Program-made: the position numbers and the translations under genes | DNA from: an uncultured Oscillospiraceae bacterium | Lineage (GTDB): Bacteria > Bacillota > Clostridia > Oscillospirales > Ruminococcaceae | Assembly: GCA_910589145.1 (NCBI GenBank) | Contig: CAJUSD010000014.1 | Span: 18,172-82,171, forward strand | DNA: 64,000 nucleotides | Direction: 5' to 3' | Part shown: piece after piece, positions 17,059 to 25,704 of the stretch | Layout: each line of letters opens with the position of its first letter | Position numbering within the stretch: position 1 is the first letter of the stretch | The notes under the pieces: model-generated | The model's input: the letters and a program-made list of their open reading frames with translations, nothing else | Database searches by the model: none | What the model was told of the DNA's origin: nothing

Positions 17059-18231
17059 TTGTCCAGCGCCTCTAAACTTTCTAAAATAAAACCTTCCAAA
17101 AATAGCTCCCGCCCAAAGCAGGGCAGAATAGATATGTTTTACCTTGTCTTTATTTTGATCCTCTTGATTGTCGGATTGGTTATGTTGTTTTCTGCTAGTT
17201 ATGTTTACTCCTACTATTATGAAAAAGGGGACAGCTTTTGGTACATTAGGAGGCAGGCAATTTTTGCAGTTTTAGGCGTTATTGCCATGTTTGTTGTTTC
17301 ACGCTTTGATTACCACATATTCCACTGGCTGGCTGTCCCGATTATGGTTTTTACGGTTGGGCTGCTGGTATTTACTGTTATATTGAGATATACTATTTAC
17401 AGCGGCAGGATTACCCGGTGGATACGTTTGGGATTTATCCAGTTCCAACCCTCTGAAATTGCCAAATTTGCTGTTATTATTTTGTTTTCACAGATGGCTT
17501 GTATGTATCATAAGGATATGAAAACTTTTAAAAAAGGAATCCTCCCTTTTGCTGCTGTTCTCGGAATGATATGTGTTTTGATGCTGCTGGAACCCCACAT
17601 GTCAGGGACCATCCTAATTGTCCTGATTGGTGCAAGCTTAATGCTGATTGGAGGCTCGAATTTTAAATTTTTCGCTGTAGCAGGCGGCATTGGGTCTGCA
17701 GCCCTATTGGCGGTTCTGCTCCTGTTCGATGGTCTGACCTATGCAAAGCAGCGCCTTGTTTTCTATATTGATCCCTTTGCCGACCCCAAGAACCAAGGAT
17801 ATCAGATCATTCAATCTATGTATGCGATTGCTTCTGGCGGCCTTTTGGGGAAGGGGTTAGGAAATTCCAGACAGAAATTCCTTTATCTCCCTGAGCCTCA
17901 GAATGATTTTATCTTTGCGATCGTCTGCGAAGAACTGGGAATGGTTGGTGCTGTTTTAATTATTGTTCTTTTCATGGTTTTTATTTGGAGGGGTCTTCAC
18001 ATAGCGCTTCATGCAAAGGATTTATTCGGCACCATGATCGCTGCCGGTATTACCATCCAATTTGGGCTTCAGGCTATGTTTAATATGATGGTTGTTACCA
18101 AGACAATTCCTAATACCGGCATCAGCCTTCCTTTCTTCTCTTATGGGGGTACTGCTCTTATGATGCTTTTGGGGGAAATGGGGATTGTTCTAAACATTTC
18201 CAGGTCATCTACGCTTGAAAAGCCCTCCTGA
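17059..18231 (+). CDS. ftsW: FtsW/SpoVE-type lipid II glycosyltransferase
   Basis: A 390-residue SEDS-family protein with ten predicted helices. The family landmarks are LMLFSASYVY, the GRITRWIRLG-FQPSEIAK loop (catalytic region of SEDS glycosyltransferases), GGLLGKGLGNS, LPEPQNDFIFA and the C-terminal PNTGISLPFFSYGG segment. It polymerises lipid II at the septum with the class B PBP encoded upstream. TTG 17059 is chosen as start because AAAGGAGG sits 8 nt upstream; the frame extends further 5' into mraY. Whether it serves division (FtsW) or sporulation (SpoVE) cannot be told from sequence. Confidence 0.92.
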   Translation: MSSASKLSKIKPSKNSSRPKQGRIDMFYLVFILILLIVGLVMLFSASYVYSYYYEKGDSFWYIRRQAIFAVLGVIAMFVVSRFDYHIFHWLAVPIMVFTVGLLVFTVILRYTIYSGRITRWIRLGFIQFQPSEIAKFAVIILFSQMACMYHKDMKTFKKGILPFAAVLGMICVLMLLEPHMSGTILIVLIGASLMLIGGSNFKFFAVAGGIGSAALLAVLLLFDGLTYAKQRLVFYIDPFADPKNQGYQIIQSMYAIASGGLLGKGLGNSRQKFLYLPEPQNDFIFAIVCEELGMVGAVLIIVLFMVFIWRGLHIALHAKDLFGTMIAAGITIQFGLQAMFNMMVVTKTIPNTGISLPFFSYGGTALMMLLGEMGIVLNISRSSTLEKPS

Positions 18232-18299
18232 ATCCTCAGCTTTTGCGTTTGCATGGAACATAATGGCAACATCCGCGAATTAGAATTCGCTGGGTCAAA

Positions 18300-18387
18300 A
18301 AGCCCTTATTATTCCCCTTTTAATGTTTTATGGGGTTTGGGCTTGTTCTCCCACAGGGGAATTTTGCTTATGCAAACGGGCTTTTTT
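18300..18387 (+). terminator. terminator after ftsW with two possible stem partners
   Basis: AAGCCC (18300-18305) can pair with GGGCTT at 18339-18344 (inner CCCC/GGGG) or with GGGCTTTTTT at 18378-18387, which ends in a T-run. The choice between the two resembles a terminator/antiterminator switch. Confidence 0.6.
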
Positions 18388-18436
18388 CCTTTTAGATTTT
18401 TCTTTTTTATACTTTTTTAGTATGATGGGGAGTTTG

Positions 18437-18499
18437 GCGCTTGCGAGCGCGGCCAGGGAACTTCTTCGCGAATCAGAGATTCGTCGGAAAGTTCCCTGG
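18437..18499. repeat. nested hairpin cluster upstream of murG
   Basis: GCGC/GCGC (18437-18450) is followed by an 11-bp perfect stem CCAGGGAACTT/AAGTTCCCTGG (18453-18463 with 18489-18499) enclosing CGAATC/GATTCG (18469-18483). Confidence 0.6.
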
Positions 18500-18615
18500 G
18501 CTGCGCAGCGGAGCTGCGCTTCAAACCTTGTTAATTCGCTTTAGGTTTTACTTAACTTTGGTTTATGATCATACATCAGCTTTTCCCATTCTTATTCCGA
18601 AAGGCTTGTGATACC

Positions 18616-19758
18616 ATGAAAATTCTTTTTGCCTGTGGAGGTACTGGGGGACATATCAATCCCGCTCTTGCCGTAGCCAACTACATTCGCACCCAACACC
18701 CCGAAACAGAAATTTGTTTTGCCGGCAACCCCAACGGGATGGAATCCCGTCTGATTCCCCAAGCTGGCTACAAAATGTACCCAATTCATGTCTTGGGCTT
18801 TCAACGACGGCCCAGCCTGCACAATCTCAAAAATAACTGTATGGCGGCCTGCTATCTTCTGACCTCTGCCCATCGTTCTAAGGAAATCCTAAAAGAATTC
18901 CAGCCGGACGTAGTAGTAGGCACAGGCGGCTATGTCAGCGGACCTGTTCTGCGGACAGCAGCAAAGCAAAAAATTCCAACTGCCACCCATGAATCCAATG
19001 CATATCCAGGCGTAACAACACGGTTATTGTGCCGTTATGTAGACAAAGTGCTGCTTGCAGTAGAGGACGCCCAAAAATATTTGGACACCAATAGGGAATA
19101 TATTATTACAGGTAATCCGGTACGGGAGGAAATCCTGTTTGCAAGCAGAAGGGAGGCCCGCCAAAAGCTGGGAATTCCAGAGAAAAAGTTCTGTTTGCTG
19201 TCATTTGGGGGGAGCCTTGGGGCGCAGAGGATTAATGAAGCAGTAGCGGATTTAATGGCATGGCATACTAAGGAGCATCCAGGCCAAATCCATCATATTC
19301 ACGCAACGGGTTCCTATGGGGTTGAACTTCTTCCAAAGCTGTTAAAAGAACGAAGTGTGGACTATAAGAATATCCCAACGTTGGATATTCGGGAGTACAT
19401 AAATAATATGGCAGATTGTATGGCAGCAGCAGACCTAGTAATCAGCCGGGCGGGATCTTTGACGCTCAGTGAGCTGGAAACAGCCGGGCGGGCTTCTATT
19501 TTAATACCATCTCCCAATGTAGCGGCAAACCATCAATACTATAATGCAATGGCGCTGGCAAACCGACAGGCGGCAGTGGTAATAGAGGAAAAGGATTTAA
19601 CAGGGGAATGGCTTCGCAAGCAGACGGAGGAATTTTTTACACAGCCGGACAAGCTTAAAGTATATTCTAAAAATGCCCTGGAAATGGCGATAGCGGACGC
19701 TACCAGAAAAATCTCAGAGGTTGTATGGAAAATGGGGGAAGGAAAGGGTACATTATAG
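18616..19758 (+). CDS. murG: UDP-GlcNAc:lipid I N-acetylglucosaminyltransferase MurG
   Basis: A 380-residue GT28 glycosyltransferase that converts lipid I to lipid II on the cytoplasmic face. The N-terminal ACGGTGGHINPALA glycine loop, the GTGGYVSGP and THESNAYPG segments, the SFGGSLGAQRIN second Rossmann loop and the SRAGSLTLSELE UDP-GlcNAc site are all present. ATG 18616 (with AAAGG upstream) makes the protein begin just before the glycine loop as in homologues; the upstream in-frame ATG 18565 is unlikely. Confidence 0.95.
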   Translation: MKILFACGGTGGHINPALAVANYIRTQHPETEICFAGNPNGMESRLIPQAGYKMYPIHVLGFQRRPSLHNLKNNCMAACYLLTSAHRSKEILKEFQPDVVVGTGGYVSGPVLRTAAKQKIPTATHESNAYPGVTTRLLCRYVDKVLLAVEDAQKYLDTNREYIITGNPVREEILFASRREARQKLGIPEKKFCLLSFGGSLGAQRINEAVADLMAWHTKEHPGQIHHIHATGSYGVELLPKLLKERSVDYKNIPTLDIREYINNMADCMAAADLVISRAGSLTLSELETAGRASILIPSPNVAANHQYYNAMALANRQAAVVIEEKDLTGEWLRKQTEEFFTQPDKLKVYSKNALEMAIADATRKISEVVWKMGEGKGTL

Positions 19759-19949
19759 GAAACGTTTATTAAATGTGTAAAAAGCGGGCTGGAAGAGTTT
19801 TCTATATGAATTTTTAGTCCATATTTTGACGTTTGCTATATAACAACAGGTCGAACTTTCGCACCATTCCCCCTTTTTGTGCATATAATGCAGCAGAAGG
19901 AACAAAAAACTGCAAAAAAACTAATTGTACCGAAGGGATGGGATAGCGG

Positions 19950-21308
19950 ATGAATGTCATGGCGATTGAAGGAGGACTGCCGCTGTACGGCGAGGCGGAA
20001 GTCCATGGGGCGAAAAATGCGGTGCTACCCGTATTGTCCGCGGCCCTGCTTTGTCCCAAGGCCACAATCCGCAGCTGTCCTCTGCTGTCAGATGTGTGGG
20101 CGGCCCGCCGGATTTTAGAACATTTGGGATGCAAGGTTTCAATGGCAGATTCAGAGAGAATTCTTCAAATCAATACCTCCAGCGCAAACGGGTATGGTGT
20201 ACCTGAATCTTTGGCTGGAGAAATGCGTAGTTCTATTATTTTTTTAGGAGCGCTTCTTGCGCGATGGGGAAAAGCCCATATTGCTTTGCCAGGCGGATGC
20301 CGTCTGGGGCCACGCCCCATTGATCTACATATCAACGGCTTACGGCAGATGGGAGTTCGGATTATTGAACAGGAAGGCGGCCTGATTTGTTCAGTGGACG
20401 GAACATTAAAAGGTGCTGATATCTGCCTGAGATATCCAAGCGTGGGGGCTACCGAAAACCTTCTGATTGCTGCTTCCCTTGCAAAGGGTATTACTACGCT
20501 TCGGGGGATGGCTGTGGAACCGGAAATTGATGGGCTGATTGATTTCCTGAACCGTGCAGGGGCTAGGATTTACCGCAAGGAGGGCTGCCTATGCATAGAA
20601 GGGGTTGAGTTTCTACATGAGGTGGATTATACAATTATCCCTGATCGCATTGAAGCGGCTACCTATCTTTCTGCTGCTGCTGCAACGGGAGGGGAGATTA
20701 CATTAAAAAAGGTCTGCCTTCCACATTTGGACGCTGTACTGCCAGTCTTTGAGGAAATGGGCTGTACATTGAAAACAAAACAAGATGAAATTTCTTTGTC
20801 TGCACCTAAACGGCTTTCCCCTATACATTCTCTTTCTACTGCTCCTTATCCGAGGTTTCCAACAGATGCGCTTGCCCCTGTTATGGCAGCTTCCCTTTTG
20901 GCTGATGGTGCTAGCCGCTTTGAAGAATTGGTCTTTCAAAGCCGGTATCTTCATGTAAACCAATTTGAAAAAATGGGGGCAAATGTCCATATGGAAGGGA
21001 GAACAGCCCTTGTGAATGGTGTTGCCTTCCTGAGATCTGCCCGATTGCATTGTACTGATTTACGCGGAGGGGCTGCCTTGGTCATCGCTGCCCTGGCCGC
21101 AAAGGGTGTTAGCTTTATTGATGAGTTGCAGCATATTTATCGCGGGTATGACGATATGCCTGCTGTTATCCGGCAGCTTGGAGGGAAAGTGTGGATGATT
21201 TCTTCAGGGAGTATTGAAACAGGTGAGAAGGAGCGGAAAAAAGAGGGGTTTTCTAATTTAGGATATGCCGCGGGAATCCCTTTGGCACAAACGCAGGGCG
21301 TATTATAA
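19950..21308 (+). CDS. murA: UDP-N-acetylglucosamine 1-carboxyvinyltransferase MurA
   Basis: A 452-residue EPSP-synthase-fold enzyme catalysing the first committed step of peptidoglycan synthesis, transfer of enolpyruvate from PEP to UDP-GlcNAc. The N-terminal GAKNAVLPVLSA with its Lys-Asn pair and the LPGGCRLGPRPIDLH loop are intact; Cys117 is the catalytic residue that fosfomycin alkylates, so the enzyme should be sensitive. The C-terminal DLRGGAALVIAAL and IYRGYDDM segments are typical. It is a dcw-embedded copy, an arrangement seen in some clostridia. Start ATG 19950 has a GAAGGGA-type site upstream. Confidence 0.94.
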   Translation: MNVMAIEGGLPLYGEAEVHGAKNAVLPVLSAALLCPKATIRSCPLLSDVWAARRILEHLGCKVSMADSERILQINTSSANGYGVPESLAGEMRSSIIFLGALLARWGKAHIALPGGCRLGPRPIDLHINGLRQMGVRIIEQEGGLICSVDGTLKGADICLRYPSVGATENLLIAASLAKGITTLRGMAVEPEIDGLIDFLNRAGARIYRKEGCLCIEGVEFLHEVDYTIIPDRIEAATYLSAAAATGGEITLKKVCLPHLDAVLPVFEEMGCTLKTKQDEISLSAPKRLSPIHSLSTAPYPRFPTDALAPVMAASLLADGASRFEELVFQSRYLHVNQFEKMGANVHMEGRTALVNGVAFLRSARLHCTDLRGGAALVIAALAAKGVSFIDELQHIYRGYDDMPAVIRQLGGKVWMISSGSIETGEKERKKEGFSNLGYAAGIPLAQTQGVL

Positions 21309-21413
21309 GCCTTGCAGGCATAAGCCAAAGATGAGTACAGCCAATAGCGGATTAAAAAGGGTTCATCAGCGCTATGGATTGTTTAGATTGGCGCGGTTCT
21401 GGCTTATACAAGG

Positions 21414-21442
21414 TTGACTGGATTTCCGATATAGTGTAAAAT
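21414..21442 (+). promoter_or_regulatory. possible promoter upstream of ftsQ
   Basis: TTGACT (21414-21419), 17 bp, TAAAAT (21437-21442). The -10 merges into the hairpin that follows, so the start site would fall inside that stem. Confidence 0.45.
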
Positions 21443-21478
21443 CACCTCATGGTATATTTTATATCATGAGGTGATTTT
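21438..21478. terminator. bidirectional terminator-like hairpin after murA
   Basis: AAAATCACCTCATG and CATGAGGTGATTTT form a perfect 14-bp stem, with A and T runs at the stem base. Confidence 0.65.
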
Positions 21479-21645
21479 AAAACATATTACAAAAATCGCA
21501 AAACAGGTAATTTTTTCCAAAATTTGAATTTCATAGTGTCCTTTTGAAAAAAATATGTTATAATAGTTATATAGGAATTGGAGGATTTTCAAAGTCTTCT
21601 CAAATGGAAGTCTGCCATAAGATGAAAAGGGGGTGATGAACCGCC

Positions 21646-22908
21646 ATGGCTTCAACAAAACCAAAGGGAAAAGCGCATACTGGAAATGGAAATTCTGAAA
21701 AGTTTCGTAATAGTGTTAAAGCCCGTCCGCCTTCGGATACACAGGGAGGTTCTCCCCCCCAGGTTTCCAAAGCCGCAGCTTCAACGGATAAGAAACCCTC
21801 TCAACCAAAAAAAAAGACCACAGCAAAAAAATCTATTGTTGGGAGGGAAGAGCCTGAAAGGGGTAAAAAATCCGCCATAAAGGGCAGACAAACTCCAACC
21901 GGGCAAAGGAGAAAGGCCGCGGGAAAGACAAAACAAGTTCCATCTAAAAAAGAAGCAAAAAAACGCCGCAAAGAAGAAAGCGCCCGCCGCCTAGAACTAG
22001 AGAAACAATTGGCTGCGGAAGATTCACAGGCTTATGAGAACCTGCTCCGCAGGAGGAATGCCTGGAAGAAAAAAAGGCGGAAACGTGCATACATATTGCT
22101 ATTGACAATATTGTCCACGGCGGGGATTTACCTGTGCTGCCGGATGTTTCTGACGATTTCCGTCATAGAAGTTTCCGGGCAAAGCCGTTATACAGACGAG
22201 GAATTAATCCTTTCTTCCGGGCTGAAAATAGGGGACAACCTCTTTGACTTTGACACTGAAACAGTTGAAAAAACAATTTTGGATGGACATGTTTATCTGG
22301 AGTCAGTAACCGTTCGGCGGTCACTCCCTACAACAGTAGAGATTTATGTTACACCGGTTTTAGAAACAGGGGTAGTAAAAGGTGAAATGGGATTTTCCAT
22401 TATCAGTACTGGAGGAAAAGTGCTGGAAACAGGAATCCTTTATCCGCCGTCAGAGCTTCCCATTATTAACGGACTTCAATTGAATGTATCCCGTGCTGAT
22501 AATGAATCTCTTGCAAATGTGATGGATAAACGTCTGGAAACGCTCTCTGAAATTAACCGAGCGTTGACTGAAAATAAAATTACCGGCATCACAATGATTG
22601 ATTTAAGCGATCCTATGAATCTGACGATTACCTATCAGGGCAGGGTGAAAATTAATCTGGGGAACAAAGAAAAAATAAACGATAAGATACGGATGTCTGT
22701 CGATATCCTGGAACAAGTTGATCCATCTCAGGAAGGCAACTTAAACCTTTCCATTGATAAAAAGGGATTTTTTCGGGCAGAGAATATCTATGGAACCTTC
22801 GCTCCAGCTTCAACTGCCAGTTCTCCTTTATTGGATTCAGAAGGGCCAGAAGATTCTTCTGAATCTTCGAACAGCAGTTCTGCTGTTTCTTCTTCAGAGG
22901 AAGGTTAA
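21646..22908 (+). CDS. ftsQ: FtsQ/DivIB division protein with long basic N-terminus
   Basis: A 420-residue bitopic protein. A Lys/Arg/Pro/Ser-rich cytoplasmic region of about 145 residues precedes one transmembrane helix (about 149-170), then a POTRA domain opening with ISVIEVSGQSRYTDEEL, the FtsQ beta domain and a Ser/Glu-rich tail. It links FtsL and DivIC to the septal synthase. The N-terminal extension is longer than usual for DivIB (260-290 residues in total) and strongly basic. ATG 21646 follows a GGGGGTG site. It ends 434 bp before ftsZ. Confidence 0.88.
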   Translation: MASTKPKGKAHTGNGNSEKFRNSVKARPPSDTQGGSPPQVSKAAASTDKKPSQPKKKTTAKKSIVGREEPERGKKSAIKGRQTPTGQRRKAAGKTKQVPSKKEAKKRRKEESARRLELEKQLAAEDSQAYENLLRRRNAWKKKRRKRAYILLLTILSTAGIYLCCRMFLTISVIEVSGQSRYTDEELILSSGLKIGDNLFDFDTETVEKTILDGHVYLESVTVRRSLPTTVEIYVTPVLETGVVKGEMGFSIISTGGKVLETGILYPPSELPIINGLQLNVSRADNESLANVMDKRLETLSEINRALTENKITGITMIDLSDPMNLTITYQGRVKINLGNKEKINDKIRMSVDILEQVDPSQEGNLNLSIDKKGFFRAENIYGTFAPASTASSPLLDSEGPEDSSESSNSSSAVSSSEEG

Positions 22909-23342
22909 ATCGTTTTATAAACCATCCTTTCCTTTTTTTAGAAAAAAACATAAACTATTCTTTAAAATAGGTTGAAAAATAACTTAAAATCTGGTATCTT
23001 TAAATGTAAATAATAAACTTTTTATAGAACCTACATATTGTGCCAGAACAGTGATAACTTCCAATATGAAATAAGTAAAAATGTATTTACTAATTTATGT
23101 TTTGCTGTTTCAATTGAGCAGTTTTAGCAGAATTTGGTAGATTGCAGAAAAAGCTTAACGGAGACAGCGGGCAGAACGAAAGCGGATGAGGCAATCCATA
23201 TGAAATGTCTCTCTCCTAACTGCCGCAAGTGAATTGATACAATTTAGAAGCGTTCAGGCGGTTTTTGCGTGCCGGGTAGGAGGTGAAACCTCCTTGAAAA
23301 AACAGAGCCGTTGTAATGTTTTAGTAGGAGGACAAAAAGAAG
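22909..23342. other. 434-bp AT-rich gap upstream of ftsZ
   Basis: No gene is supported and ftsA is not here. TTGAAA at about 22973 with TATCTT 17 bp later is a weak promoter candidate. A small GGAGG/CCTCC hairpin lies near 23280, between there and the ftsZ ribosome-binding site. Confidence 0.55.
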
Positions 23343-24497
23343 ATGATGAATTTTGACATGGATTCGGAGCTGGATTTGTGCGTAGCCATTAAAGTTGCAG
23401 GCGTTGGCGGCGGCGGCGGAAACGCAGTCAATCGCATGATGGAAGCAGGTGTGCAATCGGTAGAGTTTGTATCGCTGAATACAGATAAACAGGCATTGGA
23501 TCGTTCCCGTGCAACGCACAAGATTCAGCTGGGCGACCGTACTTCAAAGGGACGCGGCGCAGGTGGAAACCCTGAAAAGGGCCAAAGAGCTGCAGAAGAA
23601 TCCAGAGACGCTATTGAAGCTGCCTTGAAGGGAACGCAAATGGTTTTTGTCACTGCTGGTATGGGCGGTGGAACGGGTACTGGGGCTGCCCCTATTGTAG
23701 CAGAAGTTGCCAAAAATATGGGGATTTTGACAGTGGGCGTTGTCACAAAGCCCTTTGAGTTTGAAGGCCGTGTTCGGATGCGCAATGCTGAAAGGGGAAT
23801 TGCAAATCTGCGGGAACATGTTGATGCTTTGCTGGTTATCCCAAATGAACGGTTAAGGGTGCCGCAGCAGAAAATCCGCCTTACAGAAGCTTTCCGTATG
23901 GCTGACGAGGTATTACGGCAAGGTGTACAGAGTATTTCTGACTTGATTAATGTTCCAGGTTTGATTAACCTGGACTTTGAAGATATTTGTACAGTAATGC
24001 GCGATGCGGGTTATGCCCACATGGGCGTAGGACGCGGCAACGGTAAGGATATGGCTAAAATGGCCGCTTCCGCTGCTATTGCCAGCCCATTGCTGGAAAC
24101 GTCTATTACCGGAGCCAAAGGCGTTATTGTCAATATTACCGCTCCACAGGACGTTATTCTTGATGATGTATATGAAGCTTCCCAAATGATTCAGGAACAG
24201 GTAGACCCGGATGCAAACCTTATTTGGGGGGCAAGTTTGTCTGATGAGTTAGAGGATGAAATGGTTGTTACTGTCATTGCTACCGGGTTTGACTTTGATC
24301 CATCCAAAGTGGAAAATGTTGTATCCCTTCGTCCCGCAGCGCGTGAGCCGCAGGAAGTTCCTCAGACAACAGAATCGGTCCAACCTCTTCCCCAGCCGGA
24401 ACAAGTTCAAGAACCTGTACCAGCTCCCGTAGAAAAGAAATCGGAACCGGAAGATGACGGGTTTTTAGACATTATGAGATTTTTCCAGAATAAATAA
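23343..24497 (+). CDS. ftsZ: cell division GTPase FtsZ
   Basis: A 384-residue tubulin homologue that forms the Z-ring. Evidence is the N-terminal KVAGVGGGGGNAVNRM, the GTP-binding signature GGGTGTG near residue 108, the T7-loop region NVPGLINLDFED, and the C-terminal domain. A 50-residue Pro/Glu/Gln linker ends in DDGFLDIMRFFQNK, a plausible C-terminal membrane-tether-binding peptide. ATG 23343 or the overlapping ATG 23346 follows TAGGAGGA. Long upstream gap and a terminator downstream suggest its own transcript. Confidence 0.97.
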   Translation: MMNFDMDSELDLCVAIKVAGVGGGGGNAVNRMMEAGVQSVEFVSLNTDKQALDRSRATHKIQLGDRTSKGRGAGGNPEKGQRAAEESRDAIEAALKGTQMVFVTAGMGGGTGTGAAPIVAEVAKNMGILTVGVVTKPFEFEGRVRMRNAERGIANLREHVDALLVIPNERLRVPQQKIRLTEAFRMADEVLRQGVQSISDLINVPGLINLDFEDICTVMRDAGYAHMGVGRGNGKDMAKMAASAAIASPLLETSITGAKGVIVNITAPQDVILDDVYEASQMIQEQVDPDANLIWGASLSDELEDEMVVTVIATGFDFDPSKVENVVSLRPAAREPQEVPQTTESVQPLPQPEQVQEPVPAPVEKKSEPEDDGFLDIMRFFQNK

Positions 24498-24537
24498 GTA
24501 AAGGCAGCGTCTGGCATCAGACGCTGCCTTTACTTTG
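24496..24537. terminator. strong terminator after ftsZ
   Basis: An 18-bp perfect stem beginning AAGTAAAGGCAGC (24496-24513) pairs with 24518-24535 across a four-base loop, with A/T ends. Confidence 0.8.
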
Positions 24538-24577
24538 GCGTGAGTGTGAAAAAGTAAATCTGTGGGCACAGCCTTCA

Positions 24578-24623
24578 GTGAATACAACCTGGGGCGGATG
24601 AAATAGGTTTCGGGTTCAGGGGG
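24578..24623 (+). repeat. dispersed repeat block A, copy 2
   Basis: Second copy of the block found at 12256-12301. Here it is joined directly to block B, and the pair stands just upstream of the nucleoside hydrolase promoter. Confidence 0.75.
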
Positions 24624-24677
24624 CAGAAAAGCTGGTTTTCCCGAATCCTTTCTGTCGAATACACATTAAATAATAGG
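24624..24677 (+). repeat. dispersed repeat block B, copy 2 (contains TGTCGAA)
   Basis: CAGAAA and TTTCTG can form a short stem, followed by TGTCGAA (24653-24659) and CATTAAATAAT. TGTCGAA equals the Spo0A box consensus, but the wider sequence similarity with 40508-40557 favours a repeated element. Confidence 0.65.
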
Positions 24678-24685
24678 AATATAGG

Positions 24686-24714
24686 TTGCTTTACCTATAA
24701 TAGAGAGTTATAAT
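24686..24714 (+). promoter_or_regulatory. promoter of the nucleoside hydrolase gene
   Basis: TTGCTT (24686-24691), 17 bp, TATAAT (24709-24714), 30 bp before the start codon. Confidence 0.7.
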
Positions 24715-24743
24715 AATAGAAAACCATAGAAAGGAAGCTGGCT

Positions 24744-25664
24744 ATGATCTACAATCCCTACAAATTCCCGGTTCCAGAAGAAAAAATTGTCCGTGTCATC
24801 ACTGATACCGATGCAAAAAACGAGGCAGATGATCAGTTTGCCATTGTGCAGGCAATGCTGTCCCCAAAATTTGATAATGTAGGCTTTATTGCGGCGCATT
24901 TTGGCGAGCGGCCCGGGCGGAATCCCATGGAAGAGAGCTATAAGGAGTTAGAGCATATCTTTGACTTGATGCACTTTGACAAAAGCTTTATCTTCCGGGG
25001 ATGCGAGCACGCCCTGCCTAATGAATCCACCCCAGTAGAGTCAGAGGGCGCACGCCTGATTGTCAAAGAAGCCATGAAAGACGATCCCCGGCCTTTATAT
25101 GTTACTTTCTTTGGGCCATTGACAGACTTGGCTTCGGCTTACCTGATGGAGCCGCGTATTGCGGGAAGACTGACAGCCATCTGGATTGGCGGCGGGGCTT
25201 ATCCAACGGGCAGCCCGGAATTTAACCTGGGCAATGATGTCAACGCTGCCAATGTGATTATGAAGTCAAAAATTGAACTTTGGCAGGTTCCTAAGAATGT
25301 ATATGAAATGATGCCTGTTTCCCTGGCAGAGCTGGAGGTCAAAGTCCGTCCCCATGGGGCAATCGGAAAGTATTTGTTTGACCAGCTCTGCGAACACGCC
25401 ATGGAACCCGGCCCCCGCAAGAGTGCTTTCCGTACAGGGGAAACATGGGTATTGGGTGATTCTCCGGCAGTAGGGCTGATTCTGTATGAACACAGGTATG
25501 AATTCGATTGGGTTCCCGCGCCGGAAATTACAAAAGAAATGCGTTATGTCCATACAGGCAGGAACCGTTCTGTCAGGGTATACAAATCTATTGACAGCCG
25601 TTTGATTTTAGAAGACCTGTACGCAAAATTGGAAATTTTTGCAAAAAATAATCCTGACGCTTAA
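24744..25664 (+). CDS. nucleoside hydrolase family protein
   Basis: A 306-residue member of the inosine-uridine nucleoside N-ribohydrolase family. The Ca-binding N-terminal Asp cluster is DTDAKNEADD (residues 21-30), a variant of the classical DxDxxxDD motif. A later FNLGNDVNAAN segment near residue 158 supplies the other ligand Asp. Family members split the N-glycosidic bond of ribonucleosides for salvage; the substrate cannot be set from sequence. It has its own promoter and an AAAGGAAG ribosome-binding site. The acetyltransferase gene follows 40 bp downstream. Confidence 0.8.
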   Translation: MIYNPYKFPVPEEKIVRVITDTDAKNEADDQFAIVQAMLSPKFDNVGFIAAHFGERPGRNPMEESYKELEHIFDLMHFDKSFIFRGCEHALPNESTPVESEGARLIVKEAMKDDPRPLYVTFFGPLTDLASAYLMEPRIAGRLTAIWIGGGAYPTGSPEFNLGNDVNAANVIMKSKIELWQVPKNVYEMMPVSLAELEVKVRPHGAIGKYLFDQLCEHAMEPGPRKSAFRTGETWVLGDSPAVGLILYEHRYEFDWVPAPEITKEMRYVHTGRNRSVRVYKSIDSRLILEDLYAKLEIFAKNNPDA

Positions 25665-25704
25665 TCAGAATACTGAAAGCCATTCACAAAAGGGAGGAAC
25701 ATTT

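Larger units (their letters stand above)
18232..18615. other. 384-bp hairpin-rich gap between ftsW and murG
   Basis: No gene is supported. It contains a GCGAATT/AATTCGC palindrome (18275-18290) that belongs to the 18-bp sequence shared with the murE upstream region, a terminator (18300-18387), and a cluster of nested stems (18437-18499). Confidence 0.65.
21309..21645. other. 337-bp gap between murA and ftsQ
   Basis: No gene is supported. It contains long-range pairing potential (CATAAGCC near 21317 with GGCTTATA near 21401), a possible promoter, a strong hairpin and a TATAAT at 21559-21564 without a convincing -35. Confidence 0.6.

Noticed and set aside
22754..22975. 73-codon frame at the ftsQ 3' end
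   Set aside because: Out-of-frame overlap with the FtsQ C-terminal region; basic AT-rich composition without a start signal.
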